DNA of 64,000 bases, from contig JARHXX010000010.1 in assembly GCA_029269125.1 (NCBI GenBank), forward strand, positions 56,063-120,062, written 5' to 3'. A model generated the notes under the pieces. The model ran no database searches, had not been told where the DNA came from, and saw nothing but the letters and a program-made list of their open reading frames with translations. Positions 52,468-61,052 of this stretch are shown piece by piece; position 1 is the stretch's first letter; every line of letters begins with the position of its first letter. This DNA is from Kiritimatiellaeota bacterium B1221 (GTDB lineage: Bacteria; Verrucomicrobiota; Kiritimatiellia; SS1-B-03-39; UBA6053). The translations under genes and the position numbers were made by a program.

Positions 52468-54840
52468 TTAGTCTTCCCGTACTTCAAGTTTTAATGCGGG
52501 GGCCGCAACTGACAAAACCCCTTCGTCCGGCGCGGAAAGAATCAATGTCAATCCCGCTCCTGCCGATTCTGCAGCCACCCGCCGAAGTTCGCGGCTGCGA
52601 AAAACAAGTTCGCTTCCCGGTTTGGATTCAGCCACATCCAAATCGCCCACATACAACACTCTGGCATCCCCCAAATCAAATCCGCCATCCACCGCCGACC
52701 GGCCCGGTGCATTTTCGAGGTTGATCTTGGTTGGCATCCAATCCAGCCCCAACTCATTTTCCGTATTTACAAAGCGGTGACTCAAGGCATGTATTCTGAT
52801 TCGTCCCGGCTTGGCACCCGCCGCCCGCAACGCGGTATGTAAAGTGACCGCATTCAATTCCATATCCGGGTTCACCCGGGATAAATCGAAGCGAAGGTAT
52901 AAATCACGGGCATTCTGTTGGTCATCCCGAAGACGGAAGTTTCCGTTGTGAGGTTCGGGATCCGCCGGCACCAAAGCCCAGGCACCGGTCCCGTCTTCAA
53001 CTGAAACGGTCGTCACCAATCCCGTTTCCTGAATGTTTGCTTCCCGGACCGCCGGCAGTTTTCCTGTCGTCCAGGGATTAAACGATCCCAATCGGGTTTC
53101 CGGCACATCCACTTCCGCTTGTTCATTATCCAGGGAAATCTTCACATTTGTTCCTTCATCTCCTAGGTGTACATCCAACTGCTGACGCCGCCCTGCATGG
53201 CGAACTTCCACCACATACTCCCCTTTAAAACCCTGCGTCTGAAATTGCCCTTGGTCATCCGTCTTACCATCAACCTCAGTCCACCAGTCTTGATAGATCC
53301 GTTTCAGCCATGCCCGGCCCGCCGGTTTCAACGACCAGTCCTCCCGAAACATAAATGCATTGTCTGTCCAAATTAAATCATCCTTAAAACCCCAGGCAGT
53401 AAATCCAACCGTCGCGGGATGACTGAACCAGGCGTGAAGCAATTCATCCAAATAGCGGGCCTCATCCGATTCCGTAAACCGGGAGTTTGCACTGTATTCG
53501 GTCAGTTGTAAATCCACCCCCAACGGAGTCAGCGCATCCAAATCCTGAAGCACATTTTGACCCGAAGGCATGGTGCGGTGCCACATGTGCCCCTGAATCC
53601 CAAGACCATCAATCGGAGCGCCATTGTCCTTTAAAAACTGTATCCAATCAAACGCACGTTGACGGTTTCCAGCGTTCAACAGAATATTATTTTCATTCAG
53701 GTACAACGCCACATCCGGGGAAAATTCCCGTGCCCATTTAAACCACTCAATAATGATTTCTTTTCCAAACACATCAATCACATCATGATGGAAGGTCGGC
53801 TCATTCAACACATCCCAGTCCACTGTCATCCCCCGGGTTGCGGTCAAAGTACGGCGAAAATGTTCACGAATAAGATTATTCAAAACGTCGGGGTTCTTTT
53901 CATTTTCTTTATAGGAGGGATGCGTCATTCGCCAACTCGGCCAAATGAGAACATGTCCCCGAACCGCCACCTCGCGATCCTGCAACCAATGGAGCGCATC
54001 CACTGCGATATCAATCCCCTGCCGTTTAATAACCCGATCTTTTAGCGCCCCCTCAAACGTTGCTGAATTAAAAAAGTTTGTCACCACACCTTGATAGATT
54101 TTGTTCTCGGTGGACTCATCAGACAACAGCATTTTTATTTTTACGGCCGTGCCAAAAGGATAGGCATGACGCCGCATGCGCACCGCCACCTCCGCATCCG
54201 CAATCGCTTGACCCTCCCCATCGACCACCTCAAGGTTCAACGCCGCCATGCGGTGTTTGGAAATACGTTCATCCGCTTCTTTCCGCCATGCCCCGGCTTC
54301 CGACACATTCAGTGCCCGCAAGTGCAGATTCCGAAAAGCAATTTCTCCACGAGAGGGATAGAACAACTGCAACTCCACCCGAACCGCAGTGGCGCCGGAC
54401 TCCAACGGAAACTGACGGCTTACCTGTTCCCAGTCGCTATTCCCTTCCAGACGGTCCAAGCCATATGCATTTCGGATCTCACGCCCCTCTTTATCCAAAT
54501 ACGAAAGCATAATCCGACCCGAGTGCCAGGTATTTTCCCCACGCTGCACATGGTTCAAACGGACCTCCCCCACCAACAACAACGCCGCCGGTGTTTCCGC
54601 AGGCAACGCAACGGTTTGACGTGCAAAAGTAAACTGCTTTTCGCCGGTGGCCCGCAAATGCAATGCGGAAAATTCCGGATGCGTTTCCAGGCGGACCTCC
54701 CCGTCCCCTCCACATTCCCAACCCGCAGGAAACCTTTCCGTTTCCACGCTTTCAAAACTTCCATTATCCAGTAGCTCACTGCCAGGAAGAGCAAAAGATA
54801 TCAAGGGCACCCAAACTAAAAATATTGCGAATAATCTCAT
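52468..54840 (-). CDS. Glycoside hydrolase family 10 (xylanase-type) with N- and C-terminal accessory domains
   Basis: 790 residues from ATG 54840, with signal peptide MRLFAIFLVWVPLISFALPG. Residues about 20-170 (ELLDNGSFESVETERFPAGW) resemble a CBM4/9-like domain. The GH10 barrel follows: AVRGHVLIWPSW, acid/base Glu in VDWDVLNEPTFHH, GIQGHMWH, nucleophile Glu in VDLQLTEYSANSRF and TAWGFKDDLIW. After about 600, DLYLRFDLSRVNPDMELNAV suggests a DNRLRE-like surface domain. It cuts beta-1,4-xylan or related chains outside the inner membrane. Two operator-like palindromes lie upstream, and the symporter gene follows after 5 nt. The open frame reaches to 54951, but that extension would hide the signal peptide. 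Confidence 0.92.
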   Translation of the reverse strand: MRLFAIFLVWVPLISFALPGSELLDNGSFESVETERFPAGWECGGDGEVRLETHPEFSALHLRATGEKQFTFARQTVALPAETPAALLLVGEVRLNHVQRGENTWHSGRIMLSYLDKEGREIRNAYGLDRLEGNSDWEQVSRQFPLESGATAVRVELQLFYPSRGEIAFRNLHLRALNVSEAGAWRKEADERISKHRMAALNLEVVDGEGQAIADAEVAVRMRRHAYPFGTAVKIKMLLSDESTENKIYQGVVTNFFNSATFEGALKDRVIKRQGIDIAVDALHWLQDREVAVRGHVLIWPSWRMTHPSYKENEKNPDVLNNLIREHFRRTLTATRGMTVDWDVLNEPTFHHDVIDVFGKEIIIEWFKWAREFSPDVALYLNENNILLNAGNRQRAFDWIQFLKDNGAPIDGLGIQGHMWHRTMPSGQNVLQDLDALTPLGVDLQLTEYSANSRFTESDEARYLDELLHAWFSHPATVGFTAWGFKDDLIWTDNAFMFREDWSLKPAGRAWLKRIYQDWWTEVDGKTDDQGQFQTQGFKGEYVVEVRHAGRRQQLDVHLGDEGTNVKISLDNEQAEVDVPETRLGSFNPWTTGKLPAVREANIQETGLVTTVSVEDGTGAWALVPADPEPHNGNFRLRDDQQNARDLYLRFDLSRVNPDMELNAVTLHTALRAAGAKPGRIRIHALSHRFVNTENELGLDWMPTKINLENAPGRSAVDGGFDLGDARVLYVGDLDVAESKPGSELVFRSRELRRVAAESAGAGLTLILSAPDEGVLSVAAPALKLEVRED

Positions 54841-54864
54841 AGATGCACCCTTACAGGATGCCGA

Positions 54865-54902
54865 GGGGACTCGTAAACCTTGCGAAGGGTTTACCCGTAA
54901 AC
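54865..54902. promoter_or_regulatory. Palindromic operator candidates, copy 2 (GH10 gene), full plus half site
   Basis: GTTTACCCGTAAAC (54889-54902) is a perfect core palindrome ending 48 nt before the GH10 start. A degenerate partner (54865-54878) keeps only the right half TCGTAAAC. The two centres are 24 bp apart, close to two helical turns, as for paired repressor sites. Confidence 0.7.
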
Positions 54903-54947
54903 TTTTATAAAAAAAAACTCGGCGAATTTTATGTTTATTGTCATTTT

Positions 54948-55712
54948 TCATTTTTCGTTTTCCGATTCGTTTTTCGTTTCATGCAAGCGGCGGTAAACCG
55001 CTTCCCGCTCTGTTATAGTGTAGAGGACATAGTCCCCCGTTTGCGTATCTTTACCCTTTATCACAAATACCATGAGTCGTTGTGAAGGTTTATGCCTCCA
55101 AAAAGTCTGACGGATCAATTGAGGTTCCCCGTTTTCCAGCACATAAAACCGCACCGCAATATTTTCTCTCCTTTGCAATTTGGGTTTTACTATCACCTGT
55201 TCACCCGTCTTTAAACGGTGCGCCTTGCCATCAATCTCGAATACCAGCAAGAAAGGGGTGAAATTCATCACCCGATAAGATCCAAATGAAAAGGTGGATT
55301 CAGCATCTTCCATTACCGTCGCACGATAACTCGCCTTTCCATCACGCAGCATCGAAAAAAGAATCAACAGTGGCTCTTCTAATTCATCGGGAACCGTCGT
55401 TTCATAAACCAGTACTTTAATCTTATTGCCTTCGGCATCTATCCCATCTGTAAATAGCCGTACGCGTCGCGATGGATGTAAGTCATACAAAGTCGAACGT
55501 TGATTTGATCGCAAAGACAGCAATACAAAATTCTCTGCATCTGTTTGTAGATACAAGGATTGCGGTTGGTGCTCAGACCATGCCAGAAACCGAATTTGTT
55601 GTGCGCCGGTATCTTCAGATTTCTCCACGGCCCCTGCGAACAGCGGAAACAGCAAAACACATCCAAACAGACAAATAAAATGGGGAGGGAAAATATGAGA
55701 TTTAAATTTCAT
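54948..55712 (-). CDS. Exported protein of unknown function, coupled to the Verru_Chthon-A-like gene
   Basis: 254 residues. The signal peptide includes HFICLFGCVLLFPLFAGA. The body is beta-rich with charged ends (FLAWSEHQPQSLYLQTDAEN, VMNFTPFLLVFEIDGKAHRL). No family was recognised. Its start overlaps the end of the 1190-residue cassette gene by 11 nt, so the two are translationally coupled and probably act together, in the place where other Verru_Chthon cassettes have additional small pilin-like genes. It has no prepilin-type N-terminus, so it is not simply cassette protein B, C or D. Confidence 0.65.
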   Translation of the reverse strand: MKFKSHIFPPHFICLFGCVLLFPLFAGAVEKSEDTGAQQIRFLAWSEHQPQSLYLQTDAENFVLLSLRSNQRSTLYDLHPSRRVRLFTDGIDAEGNKIKVLVYETTVPDELEEPLLILFSMLRDGKASYRATVMEDAESTFSFGSYRVMNFTPFLLVFEIDGKAHRLKTGEQVIVKPKLQRRENIAVRFYVLENGEPQLIRQTFWRHKPSQRLMVFVIKGKDTQTGDYVLYTITEREAVYRRLHETKNESENEK

Positions 55713-58700
55713 CGGGCTTTAAGTAACGGAAGGAAAGTACTTCAAAACGACGGCCAAAACCTTCAGGGTCCAACGGTTCATAGTTTCCTGAACTGACCCC
55801 GCTCGTCAATGGGTTTCGGGGTTGGACAGGCTCGGGAATCCGTTGCACCACCGCTTCACACCAAACACCGGTCGAAGATTCAGCTGAAGAACCTGACACT
55901 GCTTCCCCGTAAGCCCGCACCAAAAAGATATCTGAGCGCGCCGTAAGCCGGGGACCAATCACTCGTAAAATATCGCTCTGCAACAAATATCCTGGAGCCC
56001 CCGCCCCACTGCGTATGGCTTGATGTTCCGGATACGGTAACGTACCATCTGCAGGGATTGCATTGGGGAAATGACTATTGAGCCCGGCCCGGTCAATCGC
56101 GGCCTGCAGAGGACCAAGCAGGCCGGTATCACCATCGTCCAATCGACGATTTACAAAATCTGCCAAACTCAAAAAGGGTCCGCGTGTTTTGACTTCCTCT
56201 ACCAATTCCGTGGCCAAATCTTTAATTTCTGCATCGGTCAATTCCACAAAGCCATTGTAGAGATCCGAACTCCCTTCCAAGGGGTAATCCAATCGACTGA
56301 AAAAACTGCCGGTCACATTTTCGATCGATCCATCAGCCATTTCAATCTCACGCTGACGCAATCCCGAGAGCACCGCGATCCAGGCGGAAACAGACGTGGA
56401 ATTCACATTAAAAACCCCTTCCGTCAACAAGTGGGCGGCAATCCGTTCGGGATCTTCCATGTCCGCAGCCACTTGGGCATCATCAGCTTCGCGTATGGGA
56501 TTAAAGAGGTAACTCCGATTCAGTAAGGGTTCGTCCCCGTTCCGAAAGGCATCCGCAGTCTGATCAAAAGACCAGCCCAAATCATCACGTGCCGTCAGCG
56601 TGGAAAAGAAATATTTATCCCACAAACCTTCATTGCTCAAGTACGACTGATCCACCACACTGTAAGCCGTATTTCCACTGCCCAAATAATTATACACCGC
56701 CTCGCGATCCACCAAAGGATGCGCAAATGAATTGCCCACCGCGTAGCTAGGATCGTGTAAATAGTGCCCGACTTCCACCTGAGAAAATCCGGCGAGAGAC
56801 ATCATGGGACCATGCGGAACCTCAAATAGGGGAAGGTGCGTTAATCCCGATCCCGCCCCGATCGAGGGACCCCAATAGGCATTATTTCGAGAACTCACTG
56901 TGTCCAAATTCAAATCAATCTCAGTAAAGCTATTGATCTCATATAGCTCCGCTTCCCAATTTTGGGCCTCATCATTCATAAAGCGGTCCTGACTGATCAT
57001 CGCACGAGGATTATAACTACTCAACACTGCCGCATCACCTGTTAAAGTCTTCATACGTGCATCCATCACAAACAGCGGGACTCGGTCATCAAGAGAAGAC
57101 CCCAGTTCTAATCCTGTATAATAATCCCCTGTCAAAGACCCAATGGTCCGTCCCCCACCTGAAAGCGTACCGACGGGAATCGTTAACCGAGCCAGAAACG
57201 CATCTGAATTATGATTCTTATTCCAAGAGTCACTCGAAGCATCCAAATTGTCCGGGGTAATAAACTGAAAATTATTCCAGGTACTTTTCAATTCAATTTC
57301 CACCCATACACGATCCGTATCCGTTAACCCAATCTCTTGGACACTCGTATTATTCGGTTCGTTGATGCCGACACTTCCTCCCATTCCAAATCGGTCAAAA
57401 TACAACCCTGAATCCTCTTCATACTCAGGTCCCGATGCGATACCGATCCCCTGATCAACAGTTTCTGATCCATATTTCAGAGCGGTTCCGGAGTTCGAAA
57501 AAGCAATAATTTCACCCGGTTGCATCACCATACGATTTGCTGGAGTTTCCGTACCATCCTCCGTTAGAATATAAAGGACAGGTGCCCAAGTATTGCTCTT
57601 ATTTGATAGCTGTAACAGCCAACTATGGGTACTCGTAATTTCTTTATCCATATCCCCATATTGTGGAGATGGATCCGAGGGGTCCGGCCTCCGCTTTATT
57701 CTTAATGCAGAAATGGGCAGCGCACCCGGTGCAAATTTATACCCTCTAAATTCAACTGGTACATCGTAAGGGTTATGTAAGACCAAAATATTATTCATCA
57801 CCAAGGCCAGACTCCCATTTTCCCGAGCGAGACTAAAGGTGTATAATACCCGAATTACCACAGGCGCCAGCGCGCTATCGGTTACGCGAATTACATTACC
57901 TGATTGCCCAACTTGACCCATGATGTATGCGCCAGAGAAAGTATTCCTATTTCGCACATCCGCTTGGTTGGATGCTGAATAAGTGGTGACCACGGATTCA
58001 TTCCGGCTCACCCCATCAAAACGATCAGGACTCGGAGCCCGAGCCGTCAGTCCCGACGTGGCGCCCAACGAAGCCCGATCATGGTACATCAAATAATAAT
58101 TCCGCAATAAATCCCAGGTGGGACCCCGCACTTTAAGGTTGGAAGAACTCCAGTCCGCCGCTTCAGGATTGGTTTCGCTATTCGGGCGCGTATTGCTGGC
58201 CGATCGACTTTCCAAGGCATACACATAGCCCAAGTCAAAGCCCTGACTCCACGAACCACTTTGATTTTCTTCTCCGGAATCCGTGAAAGAAGTCAATTGA
58301 TGGAATTCTGTATCCGATTTTTCAAATGCCAGGGTCAAATCTGTTTTTAATCCCCCCTTGGCGGTGTCACTTTGCACACCCAAAGTCATCAAGGTCGCAT
58401 GGTGAAACTCTTCACGACTCCCATCGACAAAATTTTGATCCACCAACCCCAACGAGTCCCAACTATGCAGACGACTTACCAAATCGGCACTTTCGACGAG
58501 TACAGGATCAACACTCCCCACGGCCGAAAACCCCGACAGGGTTTCCCCGGCTTGGCGCTGCGCAAACATTTGTGAAGCATAGCCCGAAAGATCGGTGCCC
58601 CCTTGATCGGGATCTTGCAGACCCAGCGATGCCTTCACCCCCTGATCCAATACCAAATAAGCATATCGCCCTTCAATATCACTGGTAGATCCGGCGACGG

Positions 58701-59268
58701 GAATATCTACCTTCTCCGCCCACACATATTCATCCGAACTCAAAACACTCCCTTCTCCCACCAAAGAAATCTTTTGGGTCGGGTCCAATGTTTGTTCGCT
58801 GCTCTCGAGCAACTCATCTTTTCCCGGACTCAACGAAGTCAACCAGCCCAAAAACTCCGGATTATGGGTGCGGGTGTCCGGATCCTGTTTACGCCATACC
58901 CCGGTCCAATAGGGATGTTCCACGTCATCGGGCGTTAAGGTGCCGGGGTCACTGTCCCGTATCGCGGCGGTGGCGGTGACCCGGGTGTCCGCACCCACGA
59001 TTTCCTGCAAGCGTGCCACCGCCAATTCCATGCCTAAACGGGCGTTGGCCCGGGCATTGGCCTGTAGCTGATAGTTAGAAACCTGCCGTAACTCCATACG
59101 CACAAACACCACAAAGCCCAATACAATCATCAAAAGCAATGAAACCACCAGCAGCGTCAACAACAGCGCAGATCCCGCACGGGCATTTTTGACCTGAGGC
59201 TTGGAAGGTTCGGTTGGGGATAAAAAACAGTTTGAGTGAGGGTATAATCGCATCTTGTTCTTCATCAT
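55702..59268 (-). CDS. Verru_Chthon cassette protein A-like, large pseudopilin-associated protein
   Basis: About 1188 residues. A single N-terminal hydrophobic helix (SALLLTLLVVSLLLMIVLGF followed by VVFVRMELRQVSNYQLQANA) resembles PilX or minor-pilin proteins, and 'RANARLGMELAVARLQEIVG' right after it is the phrase I associate with the Verru_Chthon cassette A family. The long remainder is Ser, Asp and Asn rich and predicted extracytoplasmic. The family is restricted to Verrucomicrobiota-like genomes and has no known function; a role in a pilus-like or secretion structure is inferred from cassette neighbours with prepilin leaders. ATG 59268 was chosen; TTG 59304 or ATG 59253 are possible. A palindromic operator candidate lies 46 nt upstream. 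Coupled to the 254-residue gene. Confidence 0.75.
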   Translation of the reverse strand: MMKNKMRLYPHSNCFLSPTEPSKPQVKNARAGSALLLTLLVVSLLLMIVLGFVVFVRMELRQVSNYQLQANARANARLGMELAVARLQEIVGADTRVTATAAIRDSDPGTLTPDDVEHPYWTGVWRKQDPDTRTHNPEFLGWLTSLSPGKDELLESSEQTLDPTQKISLVGEGSVLSSDEYVWAEKVDIPVAGSTSDIEGRYAYLVLDQGVKASLGLQDPDQGGTDLSGYASQMFAQRQAGETLSGFSAVGSVDPVLVESADLVSRLHSWDSLGLVDQNFVDGSREEFHHATLMTLGVQSDTAKGGLKTDLTLAFEKSDTEFHQLTSFTDSGEENQSGSWSQGFDLGYVYALESRSASNTRPNSETNPEAADWSSSNLKVRGPTWDLLRNYYLMYHDRASLGATSGLTARAPSPDRFDGVSRNESVVTTYSASNQADVRNRNTFSGAYIMGQVGQSGNVIRVTDSALAPVVIRVLYTFSLARENGSLALVMNNILVLHNPYDVPVEFRGYKFAPGALPISALRIKRRPDPSDPSPQYGDMDKEITSTHSWLLQLSNKSNTWAPVLYILTEDGTETPANRMVMQPGEIIAFSNSGTALKYGSETVDQGIGIASGPEYEEDSGLYFDRFGMGGSVGINEPNNTSVQEIGLTDTDRVWVEIELKSTWNNFQFITPDNLDASSDSWNKNHNSDAFLARLTIPVGTLSGGGRTIGSLTGDYYTGLELGSSLDDRVPLFVMDARMKTLTGDAAVLSSYNPRAMISQDRFMNDEAQNWEAELYEINSFTEIDLNLDTVSSRNNAYWGPSIGAGSGLTHLPLFEVPHGPMMSLAGFSQVEVGHYLHDPSYAVGNSFAHPLVDREAVYNYLGSGNTAYSVVDQSYLSNEGLWDKYFFSTLTARDDLGWSFDQTADAFRNGDEPLLNRSYLFNPIREADDAQVAADMEDPERIAAHLLTEGVFNVNSTSVSAWIAVLSGLRQREIEMADGSIENVTGSFFSRLDYPLEGSSDLYNGFVELTDAEIKDLATELVEEVKTRGPFLSLADFVNRRLDDGDTGLLGPLQAAIDRAGLNSHFPNAIPADGTLPYPEHQAIRSGAGAPGYLLQSDILRVIGPRLTARSDIFLVRAYGEAVSGSSAESSTGVWCEAVVQRIPEPVQPRNPLTSGVSSGNYEPLDPEGFGRRFEVLSFRYLKPDEI

Positions 59269-59314
59269 ACACAAACGAACGACTACATGTTTCCAAAAAA
59301 TCAAAATTAACTGG

Positions 59315-59328
59315 GTTTACTCGTAAAC
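59315..59328. promoter_or_regulatory. Palindromic operator candidate, copy 3 (cassette gene)
   Basis: GTTTACTCGTAAAC, identical in its core to the copy before the lyase gene. It ends 46 nt before the chosen start of the cassette gene. Confidence 0.65.
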
Positions 59329-59535
59329 TTAATAAAATCCCCCCCCTGATTTTTCATCCATTACCCGCGAGGTTTGTATCCCGCATGCAGTTCAGAGCTT
59401 GGACATAATCGTTCCTCTGGTTTTCCATCAAACCTTGGAATCTTACAACAAATGGATTTCCCCATCGCGGTATCAATCTTTCTGAAAGCCAAAGTTTTCC
59501 CTTGCATCCACGCCGAGAAGGCTTATTTTATGAAT

Positions 59536-59547
59536 AGTTGCGCAACT
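59536..59547. promoter_or_regulatory. Palindrome AGTTGCGCAACT before the prepilin gene
   Basis: A perfect 12-bp palindrome with a TTGCGCAA centre, typical of LacI-type operators, only 9 nt before the chosen ATG of the prepilin-like gene. It could be a repressor site, or cover the translation start region as RNA. Confidence 0.4.
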
Positions 59548-59556
59548 GTTACGATT

Positions 59557-60270
59557 ATGAAATATTCCCACATCCCCCACAAAAATTCGTCAAGTCCCTC
59601 AGCCGGCAGGGAAAGAACCAGCAGCCAAAAAAGAGCGCGGCGAAGTGATCATCGATCCGCATTTACGTTGATTGAAATGCTGGTGGTCGTGGCGATCATC
59701 GCTTTGTTGGCCAGTATTCTGATCCCGGCCGTCAGCGGTGCCCTGGTCAAAGCAAAGCGCACAAAGTGCTCTTCAAATTTGCGCAACATCTTTCAGGGGG
59801 TCATGCAATATTCCGCGGAACACAATGGCCGTATCGTGCCGGCAGAAATCAATGGCCATCCCACTCTTGGCCGAAAATGGTGGTTTCAAACCATTTCGCC
59901 TTATATCGGTGATCAAAAACTGAATTGTCCCAATGCACCCACCAGTTGGCATTGGGGATACGGCATGAATGTTTATCCCAATAAACGCTCAGGGATTAAC
60001 CGGAAAAATCTTGAATACTACTCCGGTGGAGAAAGAGTCTGGTGGTCCAAAAGTATTTATTTTGATACCATTTCCCGCCCTTCCGATACCCTCTATTTGA
60101 TCGACTATGACGAATGGCAGTTTGACCGCTATTTGAATTATACAAATCCATCCAATTTCCCCATCGAGCGCCATGGCGGAAATGAAAAGCTGCCGTGTGT
60201 CTTTTTTGACGGCAGCATGAAACTTGTCACCCTGGACGAATCCACCATCGCCGGTGGCTATGAACTTTAA
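59557..60270 (+). CDS. Prepilin-type N-terminal cleavage/methylation protein (pseudopilin)
   Basis: About 237 residues from ATG 59557. A long basic leader (SSQKRARRSDHRSA) precedes FTLIEMLVVVAIIALLASIL, the class III prepilin cleavage site and hydrophobic helix with the conserved Glu at +5. The helix ends AVSGALVKAKRTKCSSNLRN, typical of PVC pseudopilins, and the C-terminus holds RHGGNEKLPCVFFDGSMKLV, a variant of the H-x9-DG motif (eleven residues between H and DG). Such proteins are exported, cleaved by prepilin peptidase and form or decorate type II secretion or pilus-like fibres. Divergent from the cassette A-like gene. The lipoprotein gene follows at 60283. Confidence 0.9.
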   Translation: MKYSHIPHKNSSSPSAGRERTSSQKRARRSDHRSAFTLIEMLVVVAIIALLASILIPAVSGALVKAKRTKCSSNLRNIFQGVMQYSAEHNGRIVPAEINGHPTLGRKWWFQTISPYIGDQKLNCPNAPTSWHWGYGMNVYPNKRSGINRKNLEYYSGGERVWWSKSIYFDTISRPSDTLYLIDYDEWQFDRYLNYTNPSNFPIERHGGNEKLPCVFFDGSMKLVTLDESTIAGGYEL

Positions 60271-60282
60271 GGGAGGAATATC

Positions 60283-60975
60283 ATGAAAAACACCCTGCAA
60301 AAATCCCTTCCGTATTTGAAATACCTCAGCCTCATCCTCGCAGGCGTTTCGATGCTAACCGCCTGCGGACCCGGACCCACTGAATCCCGTTTTATCGAAG
60401 AAGGTCTCCGGGTCGGAGAAGCCATCGGAAAAGTGCTTCAGGAAAATCACCCTGACATCCAAATTGTGGTGATGACCCGCCCCGGCTTGGCATATAACCC
60501 GCTGGTTTCATCAGAAGAATCCATATTGGAAGGTCTGAAAAATACCTTCAGTGGAAGTATCGTGCTCGCGGAGCTCGAACCCGACGCCCGTCAAAATGAC
60601 GGGATACAGGCCAAAGGGGACATTTCAAAGGAAGATGTTCGGAAGAACTGGTATAAAAGTTATTCCCAGTGGTACAACCTCGACAACTTAAAAGCTTTTA
60701 TGGATGCACAGACAGGCAAAGCCGACCTGATTCTCTGCATGCCCGGTTTCCCCGGAGACCTCAGCCTCGAAAATTTCCCTCAGTCACCCGGTACCCCCGC
60801 ACTGGCCGCCTTAAACATGAGACCGGAACAGGCCCTTACATTTCTGGAAAATGGTAAAGGATGGATCTATCAGGCCGTGCGCCCTGAACAAAGCCCTTCC
60901 CCCAAACCCGGACTGGAGATTCAAGAGGTGGGCGCCCATTCCATCATCCTCTACCCTGCCCGCGACACCCTCTAA
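60283..60975 (+). CDS. Lipoprotein of unknown function
   Basis: 230 residues with a lipobox MLTAC at about residues 24-28 after a hydrophobic leader, so lipid-anchored after processing at the cysteine. GGGAGG lies 6 nt before the ATG, the strongest ribosome site in this part of the window. The mature part has FIEEGLRVGEAIGKVLQENH and IVVMTRPGLAYNPLVSSEES, and looks like an alpha/beta fold; no family was recognised. It lies 12 nt after the prepilin gene and is surely co-transcribed with it. A periplasmic helper of the pilin-like system or a substrate-sensing protein are both possible. Confidence 0.7.
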   Translation: MKNTLQKSLPYLKYLSLILAGVSMLTACGPGPTESRFIEEGLRVGEAIGKVLQENHPDIQIVVMTRPGLAYNPLVSSEESILEGLKNTFSGSIVLAELEPDARQNDGIQAKGDISKEDVRKNWYKSYSQWYNLDNLKAFMDAQTGKADLILCMPGFPGDLSLENFPQSPGTPALAALNMRPEQALTFLENGKGWIYQAVRPEQSPSPKPGLEIQEVGAHSIILYPARDTL

Positions 60976-61052
60976 TCAGAATATAACTTCGGGAAAAAGA
61001 CCTGCCTGGGATTCTCTCTTGGCAAGCCAATAAAAGTCCATAGTGTGACCAG

